From assembly GCA_945870925.1 (NCBI GenBank), contig CAMBTZ010000063.1, positions 1 to 7,654 on the forward strand: a stretch of 7,654 nucleotides of DNA, written 5' to 3'. The DNA is from Chlamydia trachomatis (GTDB taxonomy: Bacteria; Chlamydiota; Chlamydiia; Chlamydiales; 2-12-FULL-49-11). Positions 1-6,131 of the stretch are shown here, in pieces. A program made the position numbers and the translations under genes. The notes under the pieces are model-generated. The model made no database searches. It had not been told where the DNA came from and saw only the letters and a program-made list of their open reading frames with translations. Positions within the stretch are counted from its first letter, which is position 1; each line of letters opens with the position of its first letter.

Positions 1-947
1 CTATTTCAAGGGCGACTCTTCATAATCAAGATGAAATCGATCGAAAGGATATTCGGATTGGCGATACAGTTATCATTGAGAAGGGAGGAGATGTAATTCC
101 AAAGGTTGTCTCTGTAGACCTGAATAAAAGGCTATCGAGTTCTCATAAATGGCATATGCCGAAAGTTTGTCCTTGCTGCGGCAGTAATGTAGTTCATATT
201 GAAGGTGAAGTCGCTGTTCGTTGTTTAAATGAGTCTTGCAGCGAAAAAAATATTAAGAAAATTGTCTTCTTTGCAGCAAAAGATGCAATGGATATTGATC
301 ACTTAGGAGTGAAGGTGATTGAAAAGCTTGTGAAAAACGGCTATGTAAAACGAATCTCCGATATTTACAGATTAACTGAAGAATGTCTATCTAAAGTTGA
401 AGGGTTTAAGGAAAAGTCAGTTAAAAACATTTTAGAAAGTATCCGTAGATCTAAGGAGACAACTCTTGCAAGATTTATCTTTGCACTTGGAATTAAACAT
501 ATCGGGGAGATTGCAGCCGAAGCTATTGCAGATACTGTTTCTAATATTGAAACATTCATTGAGCTTACGGAAGAAAAACTCTTAAAAATTGAGGGTGTTG
601 GAAAGATTGTAGCGCAATCAGTTGTTGAATTCTTGAAAAACAAAGAAAATATAAAAGAAATACAAGAGCTCATACAATTAGGTGTTCATCCAAAAGCTTT
701 AGTTAAAATAGAACATGCATTTTCCGGGAAAACATTTGTGCTGACCGGAACACTTTTAATGTATGGTAGATCACAAGCTGCTGAACTTATAAAAGAGCGT
801 GGAGGGAAGGTCTCAGGATCTGTTGGGCCTAGTACTGACTATCTTATTGCAGGAGAAGAGGCCGGCTCAAAGCTTGCAAAAGCTAAAAAGCTCGGCATCC
901 AAATTCTTAATGAAGATGAGTTTGTTAAGGATTGTTTTAGGCTGTAG
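1..947 (+). CDS. ligA: NAD-dependent DNA ligase LigA, C-terminal half (5' end outside the window)
   Basis: The frame is open from position 3 to the TAG at 945-947, giving 314 residues. It joins 5'-phosphate and 3'-hydroxyl ends in nicked DNA using NAD+, in replication and repair. Numbering from position 3: the OB fold comes first (ISRATLHN, then RIGD and GDVIPKVV, within residues 1-37). A four-Cys zinc finger follows (C56, C59, C74, C79). The helix-hairpin-helix domain covers roughly residues 95-225, and a BRCT domain covers about 240-313 (LTGTL, GGKVSGSV, AGSKLAKA). LigA proteins are usually about 660-670 residues, so the missing left half should hold the NAD-binding Ia domain and the adenylation domain with the catalytic KxDG lysine. 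The ATG at 156 is internal, because the OB fold is already being read upstream of it. No defect is visible. The last 11 bases overlap the end of the converging gene on the other strand. Identification is very secure. Confidence 0.97.
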   Translation, partial: ISRATLHNQDEIDRKDIRIGDTVIIEKGGDVIPKVVSVDLNKRLSSSHKWHMPKVCPCCGSNVVHIEGEVAVRCLNESCSEKNIKKIVFFAAKDAMDIDHLGVKVIEKLVKNGYVKRISDIYRLTEECLSKVEGFKEKSVKNILESIRRSKETTLARFIFALGIKHIGEIAAEAIADTVSNIETFIELTEEKLLKIEGVGKIVAQSVVEFLKNKENIKEIQELIQLGVHPKALVKIEHAFSGKTFVLTGTLLMYGRSQAAELIKERGGKVSGSVGPSTDYLIAGEEAGSKLAKAKKLGIQILNEDEFVKDCFRL

Positions 948-1461
948 GATTTTCATCTATTTCTTCTGAAAGATCTAAACGGCCTAATGAAGTCAATTTT
1001 AGTGTCTCTACAAGGTCTAGATTTCTTTCTTTTGTTAGACATTCAATAGCTGATAAGCATCCTGCTGCTATAGAGACTAAGGTAGTACTAGTTTTATTTG
1101 CTTGAGATATAGGTATCATTGATAATTCAGGATGTTCGCTATCATTAAATATTTTACTTGTAACTACGGTGAGACCAAGGCGAGTTGCTGTTTCGGGAAT
1201 GCCTATGCAAGTGCTTGTCCATACCATTGCTGTGGCGTGAATGACAGAAGTAACTAATTTTCTTGGACTGCTATGATCGCTTGCCATTTCGCTATTATGA
1301 GCATTTACTAATCGATTTATAAGAGATAGGGTAAGGGAATCTGATTTAGCTTCATTCCAAAGGTCTGTTTCTGCAAGAGGTGGTTTGGCTGAGGTTTCAG
1401 CGCTTGAAAATTGAGTAGAACTATCCTTAAAAAACTTTCTATATATTAAATCCATAAACAT
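937..1461 (-). CDS. Unrecognised 174-residue Ser/Thr-rich protein
   Basis: I do not recognise a family. The frame runs from an ATG at 1459-1461 to a TAA at 937-939. The third codon (1453-1455) is also ATG and has an AGG at 1463-1465 seven bases upstream. That is better spacing than for the first ATG, so the protein may be 172 residues. The first 40 residues are polar and Ser/Thr/Ala-rich, as in a disordered tail. Residues 42-105 look helical with hydrophobic patches (around LVTSVIHATAMVWTSTC). Residues 125-142 are small and hydrophobic (TSTTLVSIAAGCLSAIECL), followed by a charged end (RLDLSEEIDE). No clear signal peptide or catalytic motif is visible. It reads in the same direction as miaB, 105 bases downstream of it, with no terminator visible between them, so it may share the miaB transcript. 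It converges on ligA with an 11-base overlap. Length, an intact frame and lack of a competing frame argue it is real. A soluble lineage-specific protein is the most I can say. Confidence 0.7.
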   Translation of the reverse strand: MFMDLIYRKFFKDSSTQFSSAETSAKPPLAETDLWNEAKSDSLTLSLINRLVNAHNSEMASDHSSPRKLVTSVIHATAMVWTSTCIGIPETATRLGLTVVTSKIFNDSEHPELSMIPISQANKTSTTLVSIAAGCLSAIECLTKERNLDLVETLKLTSLGRLDLSEEIDENPTA

Positions 1462-1462
1462 A

Positions 1463-1465
1463 CCT
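1463..1465 (-). promoter_or_regulatory. Weak ribosome binding site (AGG) that favours an internal ATG
   Basis: On the - strand an AGG lies one base before the first ATG (1461) of the unrecognised protein and seven bases before the third-codon ATG (1455). Normal Shine-Dalgarno spacing therefore favours the second ATG, shortening the protein by two residues. The motif is only three bases long, so this is a mild preference. Confidence 0.35.
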
Positions 1466-1566
1466 ATTATTTGTAATATTTAGATCTAATTATTAAGTTT
1501 TTTAGAGTATTTTAAAAGGGGAGGAAATAATTTAAATTGTTAGAGGGTAATTAGTTGTATTGAAAA

Positions 1567-2880
1567 TTAAAGTATAGTGCCGATAAGAGTTTGATGATTG
1601 AAGCTGTGAGGTGTAACTTGGACGAGGCTGCCGATGAGGGAGCTTGAGCCTTCGGTGACGACTTTTTTCCAGCAGCGGGTGCGGCCTTTAAGTTGTCCGT
1701 TTTCCGACTGTTTTTCGATTAGAACTTCTAGGGGCTTCCCGATAAGATTTGCGCGCTCAAGAATAGATTGTTCGGTATGGAGGGCAAGAAGGCGCTGTAA
1801 ACGGTCTTCTTTTACATCTTCCGGTACATCATCTTTCCAGCGCATGGCGGGTGTTCCTTGTCTTGCACTAAAAGAGTAAAGGAAAGCAATTGAGTAGGGG
1901 ATTTTTTTAAAAACATCGAGTGTTTCTTGAAAGTCTTCTTCTGTTTCTGTTGGAAAGCCTACGATGATGTCAGTTCCAAGAGAGGCATTAGGGACAATTT
2001 CTTTGAGGAGGGCAACTTTCTCAAAATATTCTTCTCTTGTATAAATGCGGTGCATTTTTTTAAGAATTCGGTTTGAACCGGCCTGAATAGGGAAGTGGAC
2101 AAATTCGCAGACTTTAGGAAGATCTCTTATTGCAAACATTAATTCTTTTGTAATATCGACCGGATGGCTTGTTAGGAAGCGGATCCTCTCAATACCATCG
2201 ATTTTATCAAGCTTATAAAGGAGGTCGTGAAAAAGAGTGATTGATTCCGGTTTGTCTTTCCCGTAACTGTTTACGTTTTGACCAAGAAGGGTAATCTCTT
2301 TGTACCCTTTATCAGCAAGCATTCTAACTTCAGCTTCGATATCGGCTGCAGGTCTTGAAACCTCCTTACCTCTTGTATAAGGTACAACACAATAGGTGCA
2401 AAATTTATCACAGCCCCGAATGATTGAAATATGAGCTTTCAAGGGATCTTCTCTTTCGGCAATTAAATAGTTTAGATTTTCTTCAAATGCGCTGTCAGTG
2501 CGAAGTGTCTGTTTTCCTGTATGGATAACATCATTTAAAACTTCATTTAAATCGGCAATATTATTAGTACCTAATACAAAGTCGACGTGGGGTAGTTTTT
2601 TGAAAATCGCCTCTTTTTTTGCTACAGCCATGCAGCCGGTAACGCCGATTATAGGCTTTTTAGTCTTAGATTTTCCGAGTTGGCCTAATTTACCCATAAC
2701 CTTGCGCTCTGCTAAGTCTCTGATTGAGCATGTGTTATATATAAGGAGATCGGCTAATTCTTCTTCATGAACCCTTTTAAGACCTCGCTTCATAAGCTCT
2801 CCGATCATAATCTCAGTGTCGAGCTCGTTCATTTGGCAGCCGTAAGTACGGATAAAAAAAGATTTTGGTTCTTGCTTCAT
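1567..2880 (-). CDS. miaB: tRNA-2-methylthio-N6-dimethylallyladenosine synthase MiaB
   Basis: A radical-SAM methylthiotransferase that converts i6A at position 37 of tRNAs reading UNN codons to ms2i6A, acting after MiaA. The 437 residues are full length for the family. The N-terminal UPF0004 domain carries the Cys triad of the auxiliary [4Fe-4S] cluster: C15 (TYGCQMNE, the MiaB hallmark), C51 (NTCSIRD) and C83 (GCMA). The radical-SAM cluster motif CxxxCxxC is C157, C161, C164 (RGCDKFCTYCVVP). Further family motifs are GQNVNSYG and the GTDIIVGFPTET stretch. A TRAM RNA-binding domain occupies about residues 378-437. TYGCQMNE, rather than the MtaB or RimO patterns, supports MiaB. The start at 2880 gives the usual short lead into the first Cys. 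It is unusual in having no Shine-Dalgarno sequence: the bases just before the ATG read CTCCTCCT, an anti-Shine-Dalgarno-like run. The gene diverges from rplM. Confidence 0.96.
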   Translation of the reverse strand: MKQEPKSFFIRTYGCQMNELDTEIMIGELMKRGLKRVHEEELADLLIYNTCSIRDLAERKVMGKLGQLGKSKTKKPIIGVTGCMAVAKKEAIFKKLPHVDFVLGTNNIADLNEVLNDVIHTGKQTLRTDSAFEENLNYLIAEREDPLKAHISIIRGCDKFCTYCVVPYTRGKEVSRPAADIEAEVRMLADKGYKEITLLGQNVNSYGKDKPESITLFHDLLYKLDKIDGIERIRFLTSHPVDITKELMFAIRDLPKVCEFVHFPIQAGSNRILKKMHRIYTREEYFEKVALLKEIVPNASLGTDIIVGFPTETEEDFQETLDVFKKIPYSIAFLYSFSARQGTPAMRWKDDVPEDVKEDRLQRLLALHTEQSILERANLIGKPLEVLIEKQSENGQLKGRTRCWKKVVTEGSSSLIGSLVQVTPHSFNHQTLIGTIL

Positions 2881-2933
2881 AGGAGGAGTATTTTAAGGGA
2901 AGTGAACTCTTTTTACAACTCAGAATTTTCCTC

Positions 2934-2963
2934 TTGGCAAATAAGATAGGATCATAGTATTCT
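2934..2963 (+). promoter_or_regulatory. Candidate sigma-70-type promoter for rplM-rpsI
   Basis: TTGGCA (2934-2939, five of six matches to TTGACA) is followed after 18 bases by TATTCT (2958-2963, four of six matches). The expected start of transcription, about 2970, leaves a short leader of about 27 bases before rplM. That is too short for the structured autoregulatory leaders seen in some ribosomal protein operons. A 6-base inverted repeat (AGATAG at 2944-2949, CTATCT at 2964-2969) straddles the -10 element. The prediction rests on consensus matching only. Confidence 0.4.
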
Positions 2964-2972
2964 CTATCTCAA
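2943..2972 (-). promoter_or_regulatory. Candidate sigma-70-type promoter for miaB
   Basis: Read on the - strand, TTGAGA (2967-2972, five of six matches to TTGACA) is followed after 18 bases by TATCTT (2943-2948, four of six matches to TATAAT). Transcription would begin near 2936 and leave a leader of roughly 55 bases before the miaB ATG. The match is moderate and the region is AT-rich, so a chance match is possible. It interlocks with the candidate promoter on the + strand. Confidence 0.3.
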
Positions 2973-2984
2973 TTTTTAAATGTT

Positions 2985-2992
2985 AAAAGGTG
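2985..2992 (+). promoter_or_regulatory. Ribosome binding site of rplM (AAAAGGTG)
   Basis: AAAAGGTG lies before the rplM ATG with six bases between its GG and the start codon. The identical 8-base motif precedes rpsI, which supports both start choices. Confidence 0.8.
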
Positions 2993-2996
2993 TAAA

Positions 2997-3446
2997 ATGT
3001 CAGTTCAAGGTAAACAGCCAACGAAATTTTTTAAAACGAATCATCAAGAGATGAATTGGTATCTATTTGATGCGAAGGGCAAGACATTAGGAAGACTTGC
3101 ATCTGAAATTGTAAAGGTTCTCAGAGGAAAGCATAAGCCTCAATATACTCCTAATATGGATTGTGGTGATGGCGTAATAGTCATAAATGCAAAAGAAGTT
3201 AAAGTAACCGGGTCAAAAGAAGCGCAAAAAGTCTATTTTAGATATTCTGGTTTTCCAGGTGGGCTTAAAGAAATTCCTTACCGCATGATGAAAGATAGGC
3301 ATCCTGAAAGAATTATCGAGCTTGCTGTTAAAGGGATGATGCCGACAAAGACTCCACTAGGAAGACAAATGTTAAAAAAGCTTCGCGTTTATGCAGATGA
3401 TAAGCATAATATGGTTGCACAACAGCCAATCGTAGCGGGAAACTAA
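2997..3446 (+). CDS. rplM: 50S ribosomal protein L13
   Basis: A large-subunit protein that binds 23S rRNA early in 50S assembly. The 149 residues match bacterial L13 length, with a slightly long N-terminal lead (MSVQGKQPTKFFKTN) before the conserved start WYLFDAKGKTLGRLASEI at residues 21-38. Other family landmarks are LRGKHKPQYTPNMDCGD (42-58), the INAKEVKVTGSK segment (63-74), KVYFRYSGFPGG (78-89) and the L13 signature VKGMMPTKTPLGRQMLKKLRV beginning at residue 111. The ATG at 2997 has a good upstream AAAAGGTG. The next gene, rpsI, starts nine bases after the stop, the usual bacterial L13-S9 pairing. No anomaly is visible. Confidence 0.98.
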   Translation: MSVQGKQPTKFFKTNHQEMNWYLFDAKGKTLGRLASEIVKVLRGKHKPQYTPNMDCGDGVIVINAKEVKVTGSKEAQKVYFRYSGFPGGLKEIPYRMMKDRHPERIIELAVKGMMPTKTPLGRQMLKKLRVYADDKHNMVAQQPIVAGN

Positions 3447-3452
3447 AAGGTG
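3445..3452 (+). promoter_or_regulatory. Ribosome binding site of rpsI (AAAAGGTG), decides the start
   Basis: The motif overlaps the rplM stop codon (3444-3446) and ends five to six bases before the ATG at 3456. It contains the GTG at 3450, which would otherwise give a two-residue longer protein. Since that GTG is part of the binding site, ATG at 3456 is the better start. The overlap with the rplM stop suggests translational coupling. Confidence 0.75.
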
Positions 3453-3455
3453 AAC

Positions 3456-3851
3456 ATGAAAAAAAACGTAAACATTTCATTAGGAACAGGAAGAAGAAAG
3501 ACAGCAGTAGCTAGAGTCTATATGAGAAAAGGTGCTGGGCTTATTACGGTAAACGGAAAAAGTATTGATACCTATTTCCCTATCGATCTTCAAAGACAAG
3601 TGGTAAAGTCGCCATTAGAAACATGTAATATCACAGAAATTGATCTTATAGTGAATGTAAAAGGTGGCGGTCTTGAAGGGCAATCAGTTGCTATTCGTCA
3701 TGCGCTTTCAAGAGCTCTGGTAAAAGCAGATGAAGATAGAAGACCTGCTCTAAAAGAGAAGGGCTTTCTTACACGTGACCCTAGAAAAAGAGAGCGTAAA
3801 AAATACGGACAGCCGGGTGCTCGTAAGAAATTCCAATTCTGTAAACGATAA
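3456..3851 (+). CDS. rpsI: 30S ribosomal protein S9
   Basis: A small-subunit head protein whose C-terminal tail reaches the P-site tRNA. From the ATG at 3456 it has 131 residues, normal for the family. The conserved GTGRRKTAVARVYMRKG covers residues 10-26, VNGKSIDTYFP is at 32-42, and the S9 signature GGGLEGQSVAIRHALSRAL is at 70-88. A highly basic C-terminal extension follows (TRDPRKRERKKYGQPGARKK), ending FQFCKR. The family tail is normally SKR, so a Cys (codon TGT) here replaces the usual Ser; the terminal Lys-Arg is kept. It is co-transcribed with rplM and followed 28 bases later by an intrinsic terminator. A GTG two codons upstream is in frame but lies in the ribosome binding site. Confidence 0.97.
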   Translation: MKKNVNISLGTGRRKTAVARVYMRKGAGLITVNGKSIDTYFPIDLQRQVVKSPLETCNITEIDLIVNVKGGGLEGQSVAIRHALSRALVKADEDRRPALKEKGFLTRDPRKRERKKYGQPGARKKFQFCKR

Positions 3852-3879
3852 TCTGTATTCAATTACAATCGAAAGATTC

Positions 3880-3907
3880 AAACCCACCATAACTTGGTGG
3901 GTTTTTT
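3880..3907 (+). terminator. Intrinsic terminator after rpsI, possibly bidirectional
   Basis: A perfect 10-base-pair stem pairs AAACCCACCA (3880-3889) with TGGTGGGTTT (3895-3904), with a 5-base loop, and runs directly into a T tract (3902-3907). This is a classic Rho-independent terminator for the + strand. On the - strand the same hairpin lies just past the end of the peptidase gene (stop at 3920-3922) and is followed by a broken T-rich stretch (TTTGAATCTTTC). It may therefore also end transcription from the other side, less efficiently. Confidence 0.9.
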
Positions 3908-3919
3908 ATTTGGAAATTG

Positions 3920-5440
3920 TCAAATATATTTTTCGGAGAGGTAGTTAGTATAGGGGTCAGCTGTGAAGGGGGTGCCTGTAATATTTTCGATGAGCTGTTT
4001 GGGGTGGAATTGTCTGCCGTATTGATGGATATTTTTATTTAAAAAGTCTTTTATAAACAGGAGGTTGCCAGAGATGATTTTACTTTCCCAATCGGGATGG
4101 GTTTTTGTGAGGGATTGAAATAAGGTGCCAGCATAGAGGTTTCCAAGGGTGTAGGAAGGAAAGTATCCGATCAAGCCAAGGGACCAGTGGATGTCTTGCA
4201 GGCAGCCTTGAGAGTCATTAGGTGGGGTGATGCCAAACAGGGTATGCATCTTAGAGTTCCAAAGCTCAGGAAGATGTTTTGGTGATAGGGAGCCGTCTAG
4301 AAATCCTTTTTCAATTTCATATCTGAGGATGATGTGAAGGTTGTAGGTTACTTCATCGGAGAAGATTCGGATAAGTGATGGTTTTACAAAATTAACGTGA
4401 TTATAGAACGCTTCAAGTGAAATAGAGTTTAATGTGTCCGGAAAAGCTTCTTGCAATTTTGGGTAATAGTATTGCCAGAAAGGTTTTGAGTGGCCTATGC
4501 ATGTTTCCCAGATGCGAGATTGGCTTTCATGAATGCCGTGTGAAGCAGCTTCGCAAAGGGGGGTTCCAAAATACTCTTTTGGAAGACCTGCTTCGTAAAG
4601 CCCGTGGCCTCCTTCATGCATGGCGGCAAGAAAAGCTCCTAGAAAGTTTTTTTCGTTATAGTGGGTTGTTAGGCGGATGTCGTTTGGGTATAGTGCAGTA
4701 CAGAAGGGGTGGGCTGTTTCGGAAAGATGGGTGTTTTCTGTTGTGAGCCCCATTTTAAGAAGGATTTCGTTGCAAACTTTTTTCTGAGTATCAATTGGAA
4801 ATGTTTTATCTTGGAGAAGATTTTCGTGCTGCCTGTTTTGCTTAGATTGAATTTCTCCTAATAAGGGGATTATTTTAGCCTTTAAAGAAGTAAAGAGGGG
4901 GTCGAGAATTGCTACAGTGGTGTCAGGTTCATATATATCAAGAAGTGCATTGTAGGGGTGATCCGTATATCCTAGAAGATCGGCTTTTTTTCGAGTGAGG
5001 GAAAAGATTTTTTCAAGATGAGGGAGAAATAGTTTAAAGGAGTTTGTTTTTCTTGCCTCTTTCCAAGCATCAAGTGAGTGTGTAGTTGTCTCGGAAATTT
5101 TTTTTAGAAAGCTGCTGTTAAGTTTGCTTGCGTGAAGATAGTCTCTTCGCATTTCTCTTACGGATGCAGCTTCATTTGATTTTAGATCGATTGCTATAAG
5201 AGCGCCTGTTTCAATATCAATAAATTGGGAGAGGAGTTTTATGTATTTTTTACTTGTCATCTGTTTGTGAACAAGTTCGTGGAGTAATTTATTTTGCTCG
5301 GATTTTAAATCTAAGCCAAGATTTGGCATATTAGTCTCTTGATCCCATTCAATCAGTCTTAGAGCCGATGATAGAAGGGCAGCAGGCTTAACTTGATTGT
5401 TAAGCTTTTTGTAATTTTTTTCGGATGTTGTTAATGCCAT
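3920..5440 (-). CDS. M32-family metallocarboxypeptidase (carboxypeptidase Taq type)
   Basis: A zinc (or cobalt) carboxypeptidase that removes C-terminal residues with broad specificity, expected in the cytoplasm since no signal peptide is present. The 506 residues match the roughly 500 of the family. The active-site motif HExxH is H275-E276-G277-G278-H279 (AMHEGGHGLYE). The M32-specific second motif GIHESQSR follows at 302-309, with E305 as third metal ligand 26 residues after H279, the spacing I recall from the Pyrococcus furiosus enzyme. Other M32 landmarks are the N-terminal EWDQETNMP (31-39), DEVTYNLHIILRYEIEKGFLDG (362-383) and HWSLGLIGYFPSYTLGNLYA (418-437). The start at 5440 has a strong GAGGAG ribosome binding site. 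Its first 41 bases lie inside the end of the phosphatase gene, so it is the last gene of the - strand operon, just before the hairpin at 3880-3907. Its cellular substrate is unknown; peptide turnover is the simplest idea. Confidence 0.95.
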   Translation of the reverse strand: MALTTSEKNYKKLNNQVKPAALLSSALRLIEWDQETNMPNLGLDLKSEQNKLLHELVHKQMTSKKYIKLLSQFIDIETGALIAIDLKSNEAASVREMRRDYLHASKLNSSFLKKISETTTHSLDAWKEARKTNSFKLFLPHLEKIFSLTRKKADLLGYTDHPYNALLDIYEPDTTVAILDPLFTSLKAKIIPLLGEIQSKQNRQHENLLQDKTFPIDTQKKVCNEILLKMGLTTENTHLSETAHPFCTALYPNDIRLTTHYNEKNFLGAFLAAMHEGGHGLYEAGLPKEYFGTPLCEAASHGIHESQSRIWETCIGHSKPFWQYYYPKLQEAFPDTLNSISLEAFYNHVNFVKPSLIRIFSDEVTYNLHIILRYEIEKGFLDGSLSPKHLPELWNSKMHTLFGITPPNDSQGCLQDIHWSLGLIGYFPSYTLGNLYAGTLFQSLTKTHPDWESKIISGNLLFIKDFLNKNIHQYGRQFHPKQLIENITGTPFTADPYTNYLSEKYI

Positions 5441-6131
5441 ATAAGCTCCTCAGTAAAGTTTGAAGAAGGGTTTTATAAACAGGGGTGTAAAAAAACCATG
5501 CTAAATTAAAAATGGCAAGAGGTAAGCTGCCCAAAAGAAGATCGCTAGACCAATGTGCTCCTACTAATAATCTTGGGAGTGCAAATGGGATTGACGCAAT
5601 AATTGCAAGAAATCCGATTCTTCGGCCCATTAAGTAGTATGTAGATAATACAAACATAAAGATTGTTGAGCCATGATCTGATGGGTATGAAACAGAGGAG
5701 AATTCTTTCACTTTTGTCCAGCTGATTACTGATGATAATCGAAATAGATCGGGTAGAACGCCGGTCGGGCTGAATGATTTGAAATGTAGATGTCTTGTAA
5801 GGTATCGATTAAAAATAAAGTAGGTGAAGAGGCTTAAGGCGACTATTAAAATGGTATTAAGTAGTCTTTCTAACCATTTTTCCTTTTTACCAAAACAGAT
5901 GTAGGGGATGATAAAAAAGGCGATTACTACGTCATACAGCCAGTTTCCCATTTTTGAGTTTAAATAGGCGCAAGTATCGTGGAGCCATGGATTGTATCGG
6001 ATAATATTATTAAAGAAATAGGCTAATGCGATGTCGATTTCTTTAAACAAAGGTGTCGTGCGCAAATAAAAGGCAAGAGGTAGAAGCAGTAACGCTATTG
6101 TGAGGGGTAGAATTTTTTTTAGTTTTTGCAT
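5400..6131 (-). CDS. PAP2-family membrane phosphatase
   Basis: A probable membrane phosphatase acting on a lipid or polyprenyl phosphate, for example undecaprenyl pyrophosphate, phosphatidylglycerophosphate or lipid A. Of the 243 residues, hydrophobic segments lie at about 7-22, 66-80, 92-108, 155-167, 172-190 and 198-216, consistent with the six-helix PAP2 fold. The second PAP2 motif is P150-S151-D152-H153 (canonical PSGH). The third is R187-x5-H193-x3-D197 (PRLLVGAHWSSD), which supplies the nucleophilic His and its Asp partner. The first motif, KxxxxxxRP, is not well preserved: the likely equivalent around 109-122 (NRYLTRHLHFKSFSP) has other basic residues but no RP. The exact substrate cannot be told from sequence. 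The gene overlaps the end of the upstream LptG-type gene by 13 bases and the start of the peptidase gene by 41. No good ribosome binding site precedes its ATG, so it probably depends on translational coupling. Its place beside LPS export genes makes an envelope lipid substrate attractive, but that is inference. Confidence 0.85.
   Translation of the reverse strand: MQKLKKILPLTIALLLLPLAFYLRTTPLFKEIDIALAYFFNNIIRYNPWLHDTCAYLNSKMGNWLYDVVIAFFIIPYICFGKKEKWLERLLNTILIVALSLFTYFIFNRYLTRHLHFKSFSPTGVLPDLFRLSSVISWTKVKEFSSVSYPSDHGSTIFMFVLSTYYLMGRRIGFLAIIASIPFALPRLLVGAHWSSDLLLGSLPLAIFNLAWFFYTPVYKTLLQTLLRSLYGINNIRKKLQKA
5446..5451 (-). promoter_or_regulatory. Strong ribosome binding site (GAGGAG) of the carboxypeptidase gene
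   Basis: Read on the - strand, GAGGAG ends five bases before the ATG at 5440. It lies inside the coding sequence of the upstream phosphatase gene. This fixes the peptidase start and suggests that it can initiate independently despite the 41-base overlap. Confidence 0.8.

Noticed and set aside
365..673. - strand open frame opposite ligA
   Set aside because: A Ser/Phe-rich translation antisense to the LigA helix-hairpin-helix domain; no independent support.
156..947. Reading the ATG at 156 as the start of a stand-alone zinc finger, HhH and BRCT protein
   Set aside because: The same frame is open from position 3 and already encodes the conserved LigA OB-fold sequence, so this ATG is internal to ligA.
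1529..1538. AATTTAAATT palindrome in the gap between miaB and the unrecognised gene
   Set aside because: A 10-base AT-only palindrome is expected by chance in such AT-rich spacer DNA, and no second copy or adjoining promoter was found.
1462..1566. Terminator or strong promoter in the 105-base gap between miaB and the unrecognised gene
   Set aside because: No stem with a following T tract and no convincing -35/-10 pair could be seen; the gap is simply AT-rich.
1634..1879. + strand open frame opposite miaB
   Set aside because: It is antisense to the conserved C-terminal part of MiaB, with Arg- and Ser-rich nonsense-like composition.
2498..2770. + strand open frame opposite the N-terminal part of miaB
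   Set aside because: A shadow of the conserved MiaB coding sequence with no ribosome site or family features.
2767..2949. Possible small + strand gene or leader peptide before rplM, including a GTG-started 15-codon frame at 2902-2949 after AGGAGG at 2881
   Set aside because: Most of it is antisense to miaB, the AGGAGG is too far from the GTG, no terminator-antiterminator pair follows, and the peptide has no regulatory codon run.
3450..3851. GTG start for rpsI
   Set aside because: The GTG at 3450 lies within the AAAAGGTG ribosome binding site; the ATG at 3456 has normal spacing and matches the rplM arrangement.
4432..4746. + strand open frame opposite the M32 active-site region
   Set aside because: Antisense to the HEGGH and HESQSR region of the peptidase; it shows no recognisable domain.
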